Positions 1 to 7,858 of a stretch of DNA of 35,395 nucleotides are shown here, in pieces (position 1 is the stretch's first letter; the number at the start of each line of letters is the position of its first letter). The position numbers and the translations under genes are program-made. Location: positions 1 through 35,395 of the forward strand of contig JAJFLR010000039.1 of NCBI GenBank assembly GCA_021772565.1. Reading direction: 5' to 3'. The notes under the pieces were generated by a model. The model saw only the letters and a list, made by a program, of their open reading frames with translations, was not told where the DNA came from and did no database searches. Source of the DNA: Opitutales bacterium. Its GTDB lineage: Bacteria; Verrucomicrobiota; Verrucomicrobiia; Opitutales; JAJFLR01.

Positions 1-47
1 TGGGCTTCGGCCGTGAGCTCAGCCGAACGGACAGTCGTCCCTACCCA
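1..47. repeat. GC-rich REP-like palindrome at the window edge
   Basis: The first 47 bases are GC-rich while the following sequence is AT-rich. They contain an inverted repeat with arms TTCGGC (6-11) and GCCGAA around a TGAGCTCA core, and the whole block starts TGGG and ends CCCA. This is the form of a repetitive extragenic palindrome of the type frequent between genes in Verrucomicrobiota (from memory of the style, not a search). One frame stays open from base 1 to a TAA at 85-87 and could be the last 28 codons of an upstream gene, but the palindrome explains the sequence at least as well. Confidence 0.4.
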
Positions 48-208
48 ATCTACTAAAATCGAATTGTTATTGGATCTGCCAAATTAATTTAAAAAAAGAA
101 TTTTCCGTTATTTCGGAAATTTCTAATGGCAGATGCTATAAACGCTAATTATTCTCTATAAAATGGAAGGAATAGCGATAGTCATATTCAGAGTTTATCG
201 TTACCTTC

Positions 209-233
209 GCCCTTTAAGGGCTCTATTCTTTTG
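209..233 (+). terminator. Possible intrinsic terminator
   Basis: A perfect inverted repeat GCCCTTTAAGGGC (209-221) is followed by a T-rich stretch ending in TTTT. It could end transcription coming from the left edge before the phosphate locus. The stem is short, so this is tentative. Confidence 0.35.
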
Positions 234-243
234 ATTCTATTAT

Positions 244-281
244 CCGTAGGGGATCGACGCTCTGCGTCAGTCCTCCTACGG
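244..281. repeat. REP-like hairpin upstream of the porin
   Basis: CCGTAGG (244-250) pairs with CCTACGG (275-281), GGA (251-253) with TCC (271-273), and an inner GACGC-TCT-GCGTC hairpin (256-268) closes the centre. The result is an imperfect 38-base palindrome, GC-richer than its surroundings, with a three-base loop. It lies in the 415-base stretch between the left edge and the porin, which otherwise holds only the Pho-box promoter. Confidence 0.5.
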
Positions 282-395
282 CTATATGTCGTTACTCCTT
301 CAGAGTAATTTACAATTGGTAAAAATAAATCTGGAATACAGATAAAAGATGCAGCGGCTTGTCCTCAACAGGTTAAATTTATGATTTTTATTAAA

Positions 396-439
396 GTTCA
401 CCAAAAGTTCACAGTGCGGACATAAAATCTTCATATTAA
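396..439 (+). promoter_or_regulatory. Pho box and -10 element of the porin gene
   Basis: GTTCAC at 396-401 and 407-412 and the weaker GGACAT at 418-423 sit at exact 11-bp steps. TATTAA follows 10 bp later at 434-439. PhoB-type response regulators bind direct repeats with 11-bp periodicity that take the place of a -35 box, and the promoter of pstS at 1767-1810 has the same geometry. This makes the porin a likely member of the phosphate-starvation regulon. The third half-site is poor. Confidence 0.6.
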
Positions 440-502
440 TTAGATATATTATTCAGGGATCAGACAAATGATTACGAATAAATAACTAAATTAATAAATT
501 AA

Positions 503-1753
503 ATGAACATTAAGAATCAAAAGTATATTATAAAAATTATAACTTATATAACCATACTAAGTTTATCATTCTCGCAACTCAAAGCAGGAGAGATTGATAT
601 ACTTATGGAAAAACTAGTCGAGAAAGGTGTACTCTCACCTGTTGAGTCACAAATCGTTCTAGATGAAACAAAACATCAAGTAGCTAAAGAAGTCAGTCAG
701 GGTAAATCTTATGCTCTACCCAAATGGGTGCAAAAAGTAAATTTGAAACAAGATCTCCGTTTGCGTTATCAATACGAAAAAAGAGATGTCAATGCAGATG
801 CGAGAAATAGAGAGAGACTTCGATACCGTCTAGGTCTTAGTAGTAGTGTAAATGATAGAGTAAAGGTTGGTCTGGGGTTGGCTAGCGGTGGCAGCGATCC
901 CAGATCGACCAACCAAACTTTTCAAAATACGTTTGACTCACCCGATATTCGACTTGATTTAGCGTTTGCTGAATACACCTCAGAAAACGGCTTCAAAATA
1001 GTGGGTGGAAAATTTAAAAGAAAACCGTATCTTTGGGCACCTACAGATTTGATGTGGGACGGTGATATAAATCCTGAAGGTACATCAGTAAATTATAATA
1101 AAAGTCTCAATGACAATACAGACGGATTTATTAATGGAGGCGTCTGGGTGCTCGATGAAAATGGTGCAGCAGCTAAAGCAGACCCAATTATGTTCTATGG
1201 CCAGGCAGGATTTAAATCTAAAAATGATACCATGGACACCCAGTTGGCATTCACCTATTATGGATATAATGCATATAAAGGAATAGATCCTGACAATAGC
1301 CGTGATAGCAATTCAAGAGTTGCCGGAAACTTACTCCAGTTTGACTATGATTCGTTTGGAATATCAGGCGAAATAGGATTCAAAAAACCGTTTGCTTTGC
1401 CGATAAACAGATTAGCAATATTTGGAGAATATATAAATAATATTTCTGATAATGTTGTCGAAGATACCGGCTATGCAATTGGTTTTAAATTCGGTGACAA
1501 AAAAGTGAAGAAAAAAGGACAATGGCAGGGTAAATATATTTACGCAAATTTAGAGGCCGACGCAGTACCTGACACATTTCCAGATTCCGATCGATTTGGT
1601 GGAAGAACCGACATTAAAGGAAGCGAATTTGCGCTGAGCTATGCACTGATGAAAAATATAATATTAAGTGCAGATTACTATATTATAGATCGTATCAAAG
1701 CTGCTGCTGATACAGAGCGGTTATTTCAATTAGATTTATTACTAAAATTCTAA
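503..1753 (+). CDS. Putative phosphate-regulated outer-membrane porin
   Basis: A 416-residue protein with a signal peptide (basic start, hydrophobic residues about 9-24, likely cut after Ala28). Residues 30-55 carry the motif LMEKLVEKGVLSPVES, usual at the start of mature 'putative porin' (Porin_5-like) proteins. From about residue 80 the sequence alternates polar and hydrophobic residues in short aromatic-rich strands and ends in Phe, as expected for an outer-membrane beta-barrel. It lies directly before the pst operon and has a Pho-box-like promoter, so uptake of phosphate or another phosphorus anion across the outer membrane is a reasonable inference. There is no clear Shine-Dalgarno sequence before the ATG. 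Substrate specificity cannot be read from the sequence; it is not close enough to OprP to name it so. Confidence 0.75.
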   Translation: MNIKNQKYIIKIITYITILSLSFSQLKAGEIDILMEKLVEKGVLSPVESQIVLDETKHQVAKEVSQGKSYALPKWVQKVNLKQDLRLRYQYEKRDVNADARNRERLRYRLGLSSSVNDRVKVGLGLASGGSDPRSTNQTFQNTFDSPDIRLDLAFAEYTSENGFKIVGGKFKRKPYLWAPTDLMWDGDINPEGTSVNYNKSLNDNTDGFINGGVWVLDENGAAAKADPIMFYGQAGFKSKNDTMDTQLAFTYYGYNAYKGIDPDNSRDSNSRVAGNLLQFDYDSFGISGEIGFKKPFALPINRLAIFGEYINNISDNVVEDTGYAIGFKFGDKKVKKKGQWQGKYIYANLEADAVPDTFPDSDRFGGRTDIKGSEFALSYALMKNIILSADYYIIDRIKAAADTERLFQLDLLLKF

Positions 1754-1766
1754 AATAACACAATCA

Positions 1767-1810
1767 TTTCACAAAATTGTCACAAGATTGTCACAAAAAT
1801 AAAATATAAA
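1767..1810 (+). promoter_or_regulatory. Pho box and -10 element of pstS
   Basis: Three half-sites TTTCAC (1767-1772), TGTCAC (1778-1783) and TGTCAC (1789-1794) repeat every 11 bp, each followed by an A/T-rich spacer. TATAAA at 1805-1810 is 10 bp past the last one. This is the classical layout of a PhoB-activated promoter without a -35 box. A good ribosome-binding site (AGAAAGG) follows at 1813-1819. Confidence 0.8.
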
Positions 1811-1826
1811 CAAGAAAGGTAAAAAA

Positions 1827-2696
1827 ATGAAATCAATTATAAGAATAATATTAATTACAGGACTACTTAGTGCCAATATATACGGAGCACGAGGTATGTT
1901 ACAAATAAAAGGCTCGGATACTCTGATAAATTTAGTGCAGAGATTATCTGAAGTTTACATGGAAGAAAATCCTGGAGATTATATCGCAGTAACCGGAGGA
2001 GGATCAGGAACCGGTGTTGCCGCTCTAATAAACAAAAAATGTGATGTAGCAAATGCATCACGATTGATGAAACCTAAAGAAGTTGCACAGGCAGTTGAGC
2101 GCAAAGTCGATGTCAGGCGTGTGGTCATAGCTATCGATGGTCTATCAGTCATAGTAAACCCTAATAACCCTATCACGAAACTAACTGTTGATCAAATCGG
2201 TAGAATTTTTCGCGGTGAAGTCAAAAACTGGAAAGAATTAGGCGGCAATGATGTTGCTATCACATTATATGGACGTCAGTCAAATTCAGGGACATTTGTC
2301 TTTTTTCGAGATGCTATATTAAAAAATGACTATTCTCAAAAAATGAATCGGATGAACGGTAATGCTCAAATAGTCGAAGCGATTAAAAGAGATAAATCGG
2401 GAATTGGATATGTTGGAGTTGGATATGTCAAAGTAGCAAAAGGATTAACCGTTTTAAAAGTAGCATCAAGAGAGGGTGGTGAGTATGCTGATCCATTGAA
2501 TGCCAATGACGTAAAATCCGGGAAATATCCAATCTCTCGCCCACTTAATCAATATGTTAATGGAAGTCCAAAGGGAAAAGTCAAAAAATTTCTGCAATTT
2601 GAATTAAGTGCAAAAGGACAAAAAATAATTGAAGCTGAAGGGTTTTTTCCAATATCTGAAGATTATATCACTTTCAATAAAAAAGCCGGATTGTAA
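1827..2696 (+). CDS. pstS: Phosphate ABC transporter, periplasmic phosphate-binding protein PstS
   Basis: A 289-residue PstS-family protein. Residues 1-21 form a signal peptide, probably cut after Ala21. The mature part begins with the family signature LQIKGSDTLINLVQ, followed by the glycine-rich phosphate-binding segment VTGGGSGTGVAAL near residues 55-67 and YGRQSNSGTFVFF near 148-160, which carry the Ser, Thr and Arg residues that hold phosphate in this family. It captures inorganic phosphate in the periplasm and hands it to PstC-PstA. The start is fixed by the AGAAAGG ribosome-binding site. It is the first gene of pstSCAB-phoU and follows a three-site Pho box. A terminator-like hairpin just inside pstC may keep PstS in excess over the membrane components. 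Confidence 0.93.
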   Translation: MKSIIRIILITGLLSANIYGARGMLQIKGSDTLINLVQRLSEVYMEENPGDYIAVTGGGSGTGVAALINKKCDVANASRLMKPKEVAQAVERKVDVRRVVIAIDGLSVIVNPNNPITKLTVDQIGRIFRGEVKNWKELGGNDVAITLYGRQSNSGTFVFFRDAILKNDYSQKMNRMNGNAQIVEAIKRDKSGIGYVGVGYVKVAKGLTVLKVASREGGEYADPLNANDVKSGKYPISRPLNQYVNGSPKGKVKKFLQFELSAKGQKIIEAEGFFPISEDYITFNKKAGL

Positions 2697-2701
2697 ATTT
2701 A

Positions 2702-3622
2702 ATGATAAACAGAAATTTACAACCGTTAAAAAAGCCATGGATAAATTCATCTACAAAAGATAAAATCATCCATGGCTTTTTCTTTTTTAATGGATTGATT
2801 TCTGTTTTTGTTCTTGTCGGCATTTTTGCACTATTAGTTTACACATCAATTCCTGCCTTCAAAGAAATAAATTTGACCTCATTTCTAACGGGCACTAACT
2901 GGAACCCCACCTCATACGTAAAAGAGGAATACGGTATTGTGCCAATGTTGGTCAGTACTTTTATGGTTACAATCGGGGCACTGTGTATAGCGATTCCTCT
3001 TGGAATAGGAACAGCTGCATATTTATCAGATGTTGCAGGTAATAGAACGCGAGAGATTGCTAAGCCTGTTGTCGAAATTTTAGCTGGAATTCCATCAGTG
3101 GTTATTGGATTTCTCGGGATCATTTTAGTTGGGCCATTTTTAGCAAAGATATTCGGCACATCCAATGGTCTAAATGCTCTCAATGGATCAGTGCTTTTAG
3201 CGGTCATGGCATTACCAACGATTATCAGTATTTCAGAAGATGCCTTAAACAGTGTACCCAAAAATTATGATCAGGCGTCGTTAGCATTAGGTGCATCAAA
3301 ATGGCAAACGGTTTATAAAGTTAAAATACCGGCTGCTTTATCTGGAATCATTGCAGCCTGTATGCTTGGAATGGGTAGAGCCATTGGTGAAACAATGACA
3401 GTTTTGATGGCGACAGGTTGTGCACCGGCAATGCCGGAAAGTTTTCTCGGTCCGGTTAGAACCTTGACATCCTCTATCGCTATTGAGTTAGGCGAGGTAG
3501 CCTATAACACAACTCATTACTATGCATTATTTGCCTTAGGTCTGGTTTTGTTTATCATAACATTTTTTATAAATATGGTATCTGATATTATTTTGCATAG
3601 ATTTGAAAAAGTGAACCGATGA
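2702..3622 (+). CDS. pstC: Phosphate ABC transporter permease PstC
   Basis: A 306-residue inner-membrane permease with about six hydrophobic segments (for example residues 29-47, 79-102, 125-150 and 280-297). The cytoplasmic EAA-type loop, LNSVPKNYDQASLALGASKW at about residues 182-201, is the contact site for PstB and identifies the binding-protein-dependent permease family. It starts 5 bp after pstS and overlaps pstA by the four bases ATGA, so the genes are translationally coupled. PstC forms the phosphate channel with PstA. An unusual 14-bp inverted repeat followed by a T-run lies in codons 10-29, described as a separate feature. Confidence 0.93.
   Translation: MINRNLQPLKKPWINSSTKDKIIHGFFFFNGLISVFVLVGIFALLVYTSIPAFKEINLTSFLTGTNWNPTSYVKEEYGIVPMLVSTFMVTIGALCIAIPLGIGTAAYLSDVAGNRTREIAKPVVEILAGIPSVVIGFLGIILVGPFLAKIFGTSNGLNALNGSVLLAVMALPTIISISEDALNSVPKNYDQASLALGASKWQTVYKVKIPAALSGIIAACMLGMGRAIGETMTVLMATGCAPAMPESFLGPVRTLTSSIAIELGEVAYNTTHYYALFALGLVLFIITFFINMVSDIILHRFEKVNR
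2729..2788 (+). terminator. Intragenic terminator-like hairpin in the 5' end of pstC
   Basis: AAAAAGCCATGGAT (2729-2742) and ATCCATGGCTTTTT (2768-2781) are perfect 14-bp inverted copies separated by 25 bases. They are followed by C and six T (2783-2788). Stem plus U-tract is the shape of an intrinsic terminator, yet it lies within coding sequence 27 nt into pstC. It could reduce transcription of pstCAB-phoU relative to pstS. It might also simply protect the 3' end of pstS mRNA after processing. Confidence 0.6.
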
Positions 3623-4473
3623 ATAATAAAAGTATAACACAATTTTTTGGTTTTGGATTGCTGCGACTGTGTATTGTGCTTGTACTCTCTGCGTTAGCAG
3701 TAATCTTGTACGATATTTTTCATAAAGGTGGTGCAATAATCAGCTGGGAATTTGTTTCAGAAATGCCAAAAAAAGGCATGACTGAAGGGGGAATTTTTCC
3801 GGCAATAATTGGAACATTTTATCTGACTATTATTACGGCACTTTTATCGATTCCACTTGGAATGGGCTGTGCTATTTATCTTCATGAATATTCCAAAGGC
3901 GGGAAAATTGCTCGACTGATAAGAATGTCTATCAGAAATTTATCCGGTGTACCATCGATAGTCTATGGGTTGTTTGGTGTGGTAATATTTGTGCAGTTTT
4001 TACAGTTGGATACCTCAATATTATCTGCAGGATTAACTTTGGGATTGATGACACTACCATGGACTATAACAGCGAGTGAGGAAGCATTAAAAAATGTCCC
4101 ACAATCTTATAGAGATGGGTCGCTGGCACTGGGAGCAACAAGATGGCAATCAATCAGGACTAATGTTTTACCCTACTCCATCCCAGGCATGTTAACCGGT
4201 GCAGTACTAGGCCTTTCAAGAGCAGCCGGAGAGACAGCGCCGATTCTGTTTACCGGAGCGGCATTTTTTCTACCCTTTTTGCCAAAATCATTTTCTGATC
4301 AATTTATGGCATTACCTTATCATCTTTATATTATGGCTACACAACATCACGCTATAGATAAGGTGCGTCCTATAGCTTATGGGACAGCTTTAGTATTAAT
4401 TGTTTTAATTTTTTGTATGAATTTTTTTGCAATTTTAATTCGATATCGATTAAGGAAAGTAAAAATGGAATGA
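3619..4473 (+). CDS. pstA: Phosphate ABC transporter permease PstA
   Basis: A 284-residue integral membrane protein and partner of PstC. Hydrophobic segments occur near residues 10-33, 55-80, 115-150 and 255-275. The EAA-type loop [20 protein letters not shown] (about residues 154-173) and the following GATRWQS are typical of PstA. The start ATG overlaps the pstC stop (ATGA), and its own stop overlaps the pstB start in the same way. This gives a tightly coupled pstC-pstA-pstB transcript for high-affinity phosphate uptake through the inner membrane. Confidence 0.93.
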   Translation: MNNKSITQFFGFGLLRLCIVLVLSALAVILYDIFHKGGAIISWEFVSEMPKKGMTEGGIFPAIIGTFYLTIITALLSIPLGMGCAIYLHEYSKGGKIARLIRMSIRNLSGVPSIVYGLFGVVIFVQFLQLDTSILSAGLTLGLMTLPWTITASEEALKNVPQSYRDGSLALGATRWQSIRTNVLPYSIPGMLTGAVLGLSRAAGETAPILFTGAAFFLPFLPKSFSDQFMALPYHLYIMATQHHAIDKVRPIAYGTALVLIVLIFCMNFFAILIRYRLRKVKME

Positions 4474-5303
4474 GTGTTGAAATTATAGATAAACCAATGA
4501 CAAAATTAAATTTTGCAAAGAGTGGTGTTAAAGATAAATTAGAAAAACATAACGTTAAAGCTAGCGTTAAAAATTTTAATTTTTACTACAGTGATACCCA
4601 AGCTTTAAAAAATATTAATCTGGAAATTAAAGACAATACCGTTACAGGAATTATTGGACCATCCGGCTGCGGGAAATCGACATTTCTGCGCTGTTTCAAT
4701 CGAATGAATGATACTATCCCTCAAATCAGGTATGAAGGCGAAATATTAATCGACGGCACAAATATTTTCAATTCTGAATTAGATGTAGTCGATTTAAGAA
4801 GAAATGTTGGAATGGTATTTCAAAAATCCAACCCATTTCCTAAATCCATTTATGCTAATATAGCTTATGGATTGAAAATAAATGGGATAAAGGATAAAAG
4901 TTTTATTGCTGAAAAAGTTGAAAAAAGTTTAAAAGATGCGGCATTGTGGGATGAGGTAAAAGACAGACTCAACAAAAGCGCATTTGCTTTATCGGGTGGA
5001 CAACAACAACGTCTATGTATTGCCAGAGCGTTGGCCGTAGAGCCTGATGTTCTGTTACTTGACGAACCAGCGTCAGCTTTGGATCCAATTGCAACTGCTA
5101 AAATTGAAGAGTTAGTGCATGAGTTGAAAAAGAATTATACAATTATCATTGTCACCCACAATATGCAACAAGCTGCACGAGTATCGGATTATACCGCATT
5201 TTTTATGATGGGTGAACTTATTGAGTTTGATTTGACCAATAAAATATTTACTAATCCTACAAATAAAATAACTGAAGATTATGTAACGGGAAGGTTTGGC
5301 TAA
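4470..5303 (+). CDS. pstB: Phosphate ABC transporter ATPase PstB
   Basis: A 277-residue ABC ATPase that powers PstC-PstA. Walker A GPSGCGKS (63-70), the Q-loop near [11 protein letters not shown] (116-126, with the Pro-rich stretch usual for PstB), signature LSGGQQQ (174-180), Walker B VLLLDEP (194-200) and H-loop His230 are all present. An in-frame start further upstream at 4413 is open, but the ATG at 4470 overlaps the pstA stop (ATGA), has AAGGAAAG upstream and gives a normal PstB length, so it is preferred. The first about 30 residues before the ABC fold are slightly longer than usual. Confidence 0.93.
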   Translation: MSVEIIDKPMTKLNFAKSGVKDKLEKHNVKASVKNFNFYYSDTQALKNINLEIKDNTVTGIIGPSGCGKSTFLRCFNRMNDTIPQIRYEGEILIDGTNIFNSELDVVDLRRNVGMVFQKSNPFPKSIYANIAYGLKINGIKDKSFIAEKVEKSLKDAALWDEVKDRLNKSAFALSGGQQQRLCIARALAVEPDVLLLDEPASALDPIATAKIEELVHELKKNYTIIIVTHNMQQAARVSDYTAFFMMGELIEFDLTNKIFTNPTNKITEDYVTGRFG

Positions 5304-5304
5304 A

Positions 5305-5970
5305 ATGGAAAGACACTTAGATGAAGAGTTAGGAAGGTTAAATACGAATTTGCTAAAGATGGCGACTTTGGCGGAAGAAGCTATCCATAAATCAATTGAA
5401 GCTCTGACAAAGGGGAATATTGATTTAGCAAAAAATGTGATAAAGGATGACAAAAGAATCGATGAAATGGAAATTTTGATCGAGGAAGAAATTATCGATC
5501 TTTTGGCACTCTTTCAACCAATGGCTGGTGATTTAAGATTTATTACAACTGGAATGCATATTAATGCTGATTTGGAAAAAATTGCAGATTTAACAGTCAA
5601 TATTTCTCAAAGGGTCATAGATTTAGAAAATCAGCCACTACTTAAACAATTAGAGGACATTCCTAAGCTGGCTGATCAGGCTAAAATAATGGTGCGAAAT
5701 GCCATTGATGCATTTATTAACAGAAAAGAAGAATTAGCTAAAGAGGTAATTTTATCCGATAATAAATCTAATGAATTGCGAACTCGTATCATAAAAGAAT
5801 TGATATTTGACTATATGGTTAAAGATGGCTCTACAGCACCGAGAGCGGTTCCCCTACTCTTAATAGCCAGAGATTTAGAGAGAATTTGCGACCACGCATC
5901 ATCAATTGCTGAAGATGTGATTTATATGGTTGATGCAATTATGATAAAACATCATCGTGACAGGCTATAA
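5305..5970 (+). CDS. phoU: Phosphate-signalling regulator PhoU
   Basis: A 221-residue protein with the two three-helix PhoU repeats. MERHLDEELGRLNTNLLKMA opens the first, and the metal-site-type motifs appear as LRFITTGMHINADLEKIADL (about residues 73-92) and ARDLERICDHASSIAEDV in the second. PhoU links the Pst transporter to the PhoR kinase and limits phosphate uptake. A TTG start at 5296 is possible, but the ATG at 5305 has GGGAAGG (5288-5294) at good distance and starts like the family. It begins one base after the pstB stop. No phoB or phoR lies in the window, so the sensor system is elsewhere. Confidence 0.93.
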   Translation: MERHLDEELGRLNTNLLKMATLAEEAIHKSIEALTKGNIDLAKNVIKDDKRIDEMEILIEEEIIDLLALFQPMAGDLRFITTGMHINADLEKIADLTVNISQRVIDLENQPLLKQLEDIPKLADQAKIMVRNAIDAFINRKEELAKEVILSDNKSNELRTRIIKELIFDYMVKDGSTAPRAVPLLLIARDLERICDHASSIAEDVIYMVDAIMIKHHRDRL

Positions 5971-6004
5971 AATAATATTTTTTAAATTCTAAATTTTTAT
6001 CAGT

Positions 6005-6781
6005 ATGGAAAAATATCTATATCTATCATTAATTCCAGAGTCATTAATTGCATCAATGTTAAGTCCGGAAGAATTTGGTAATTACTATGCAGTCGGGACA
6101 AAATACAGAACCAGTGGACAAGCCATATTCTTTGAAGTAAATCAAGATTTTGAATCTGATTATTTTGATCTCTCGATTATTGAAAACAAATGCGTTCCAC
6201 ACAAAAATGGAAATCCAAAAAAATCAGCCTACTTGAGTGTCTATCGAGTTTTAGAAAATATTCCGCTGTCTGCTTTAGGAAAACTTTATTTGGCAACCGG
6301 CCATGGAAAGGTAATTGGCATTGAACCGCAGACTTATAACTCTGATGAAAAAAGTGAATTACATCTCTATCAGGATATATGTCCGGTAACTCCGAGAGTA
6401 GCCAGTAAGTTAGCACCGTCGGATTTTTGTAAATTTGTCACTAATCCACAAAATCCTATATCAGTAAAAAACATCGTTTTTACTGAATTATCAATCGGAG
6501 ATTTAGCCGAAGATCCAATGTCAGCCAATATTCAGAATTTACCTTATGCAAATGTAATCCATCTGCAAGATTGTTTATCGGCAATTAAAGGTAATGATAA
6601 TAAACCTAACAAAATTGTAATTCGAATTTTACGACAAGGTATTTCCTATCGAATGATTAAAAACGGCTTTTTTGTCGGCAATAATGATGAGATGATTTAT
6701 TACCCGCTGCCTTCGCATGAGGAGCTAAATTCAAATCATTACGAATGGTGGAGGTCTGCTCAAGAGGGTTTCAATATTTAA
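6005..6781 (+). CDS. Conserved-looking protein of unknown function
   Basis: A 258-residue protein that I do not recognise. It has no signal peptide and no membrane segment and looks globular and cytoplasmic, with a mixed alpha/beta character. Notable stretches are YLSLIPESLIASMLSPEEFG at residues 4-23, the centre LATGHGKVIGIEPQ, and a run of charged and aromatic residues at the end (HYEWWRSAQEGFN). It starts 34 bp after phoU on the same strand, so it could be carried on the pst transcript, or be the first gene of the acyl-ACP cluster that begins 79 bp downstream. Its codon and base use resemble both neighbours. No function is claimed. Confidence 0.6.
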   Translation: MEKYLYLSLIPESLIASMLSPEEFGNYYAVGTKYRTSGQAIFFEVNQDFESDYFDLSIIENKCVPHKNGNPKKSAYLSVYRVLENIPLSALGKLYLATGHGKVIGIEPQTYNSDEKSELHLYQDICPVTPRVASKLAPSDFCKFVTNPQNPISVKNIVFTELSIGDLAEDPMSANIQNLPYANVIHLQDCLSAIKGNDNKPNKIVIRILRQGISYRMIKNGFFVGNNDEMIYYPLPSHEELNSNHYEWWRSAQEGFNI

Positions 6782-6860
6782 AAATTTTGCATTATAAAAT
6801 AATATTTGAGAACACGTTACTTTATCTGCAACTAAATTTTTGGTTTTTTAATATTAATAT

Positions 6861-7160
6861 ATGAAGGGGAAAATCGAGAAGCTTATTATTAACGCATTAG
6901 TTGATTATAATGAAGAACTTGAAAACCCGGCATACGGTAATCCCGATGAAAAAACCAGACTCTACAGTTCTGAAGGTGGAATGGACAGTATTGCTTTAGT
7001 TGGATTTATAGCAGATTTAGAAGAACGTTTGGCGGTAGAGTTTAATAAAGATATCATTCTGGCTGATGAAAGAGCAATGAGTCAAAAACGATCGCCATTC
7101 TTAAGTGTTCAATTACTTGCTAACTACATTGAAAATCTGTTACTGGAATCTGAAGAATGA
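6861..7160 (+). CDS. Acyl carrier protein (ACP1)
   Basis: A 99-residue acidic helical protein. The phosphopantetheine attachment motif is GGMDSIALVGF, with Ser43 as the likely carrier residue, preceding the helix DLEERL. It is longer than FabC-type ACPs (about 78 residues) because of an insertion between the Ser helix and the C-terminal helix (LADERAMSQKRSP). Its stop overlaps the SDR start by ATGA. It is the first of four ACPs in the cluster and, being next to an AMP ligase, may be the loading carrier. The partner assignment is inference. Confidence 0.85.
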   Translation: MKGKIEKLIINALVDYNEELENPAYGNPDEKTRLYSSEGGMDSIALVGFIADLEERLAVEFNKDIILADERAMSQKRSPFLSVQLLANYIENLLLESEE

Positions 7161-7858
7161 GCAATGTCATTCTAATAACAGGGACTAGAAAAGGGATAGG
7201 CAAAGAGCTAGCTCAATATTATTTAAAAAATAGCTGGAATGTAATTGGGTGCAGTAGAGGCGAAACTACTATCAGTGATAAAAGCTATCAACACTATCAA
7301 TTTGATGTATCAGATGAAAAAAGCGTAATAAAAATAGTACGTGAGGTGAGTAGGAAATTTGGTAAGATCGATGTTCTATTGAACAATGCCGGTATTGCTT
7401 CAATGAACCATTTACTGCTAACACCAATTGATAAAGCTAAAGATATTTTTAATACTAATTTTTTCGGATCTTTTTTGCTTATGCGAGAAGTCGGAAAAAT
7501 TATGACTAAAAAAAAGAATGGTAGAATAGTAAATTTCACCACTGTTGCTGTTCCACTAAACCTTGATGGCGAGGCAATTTACGCTGCAAGTAAAGCAGCT
7601 GTTGAGTCATTGACAAAAATTTCGGCAAAAGAATTAGCACCGTATGGAATAACGGTAAATGCAGTTGGACCTAGTCCCGTTAAAACTGATTTAATTAAAG
7701 TTGTACCCAAGGATAAAATTAGTGATTTAGTTTCCAAACAGGCAATAAAGAGACTGGGTGAGTTCAACGATGTAGTTAACGTTATAAATTTCTTTATTGA
7801 TAAAAATAGTAATTTCATCACCGGTCAGATAATTTACTTAGGAGGAATTAGTGGCTAA
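7157..7858 (+). CDS. Short-chain dehydrogenase/reductase, FabG-like
   Basis: A 233-residue classical SDR. The Rossmann motif is TGTRKGIG (8-15), NNAG lies at 76-79, and the catalytic pair is Tyr142-x3-Lys146 in IYAASKAAV. The residue that is normally the catalytic Ser is Thr here (FTTVAV, 127-132), which can replace it. The C-terminal ITGQIIYLGG is typical of FabG-like ketoreductases. Coupled to ACP1 upstream (ATGA overlap) and overlapping the ligase by 8 bp, it probably reduces a 3-ketoacyl-ACP to the 3-hydroxyacyl form. An alcohol or sugar substrate cannot be excluded. Confidence 0.85.
   Translation: MSNVILITGTRKGIGKELAQYYLKNSWNVIGCSRGETTISDKSYQHYQFDVSDEKSVIKIVREVSRKFGKIDVLLNNAGIASMNHLLLTPIDKAKDIFNTNFFGSFLLMREVGKIMTKKKNGRIVNFTTVAVPLNLDGEAIYAASKAAVESLTKISAKELAPYGITVNAVGPSPVKTDLIKVVPKDKISDLVSKQAIKRLGEFNDVVNVINFFIDKNSNFITGQIIYLGGISG

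Noticed and set aside
1-87. Open frame to a TAA at 85-87 that could be the end of an upstream gene
   Set aside because: Only 28 codons, half of them inside a GC-rich palindrome, with no recognisable protein motif.
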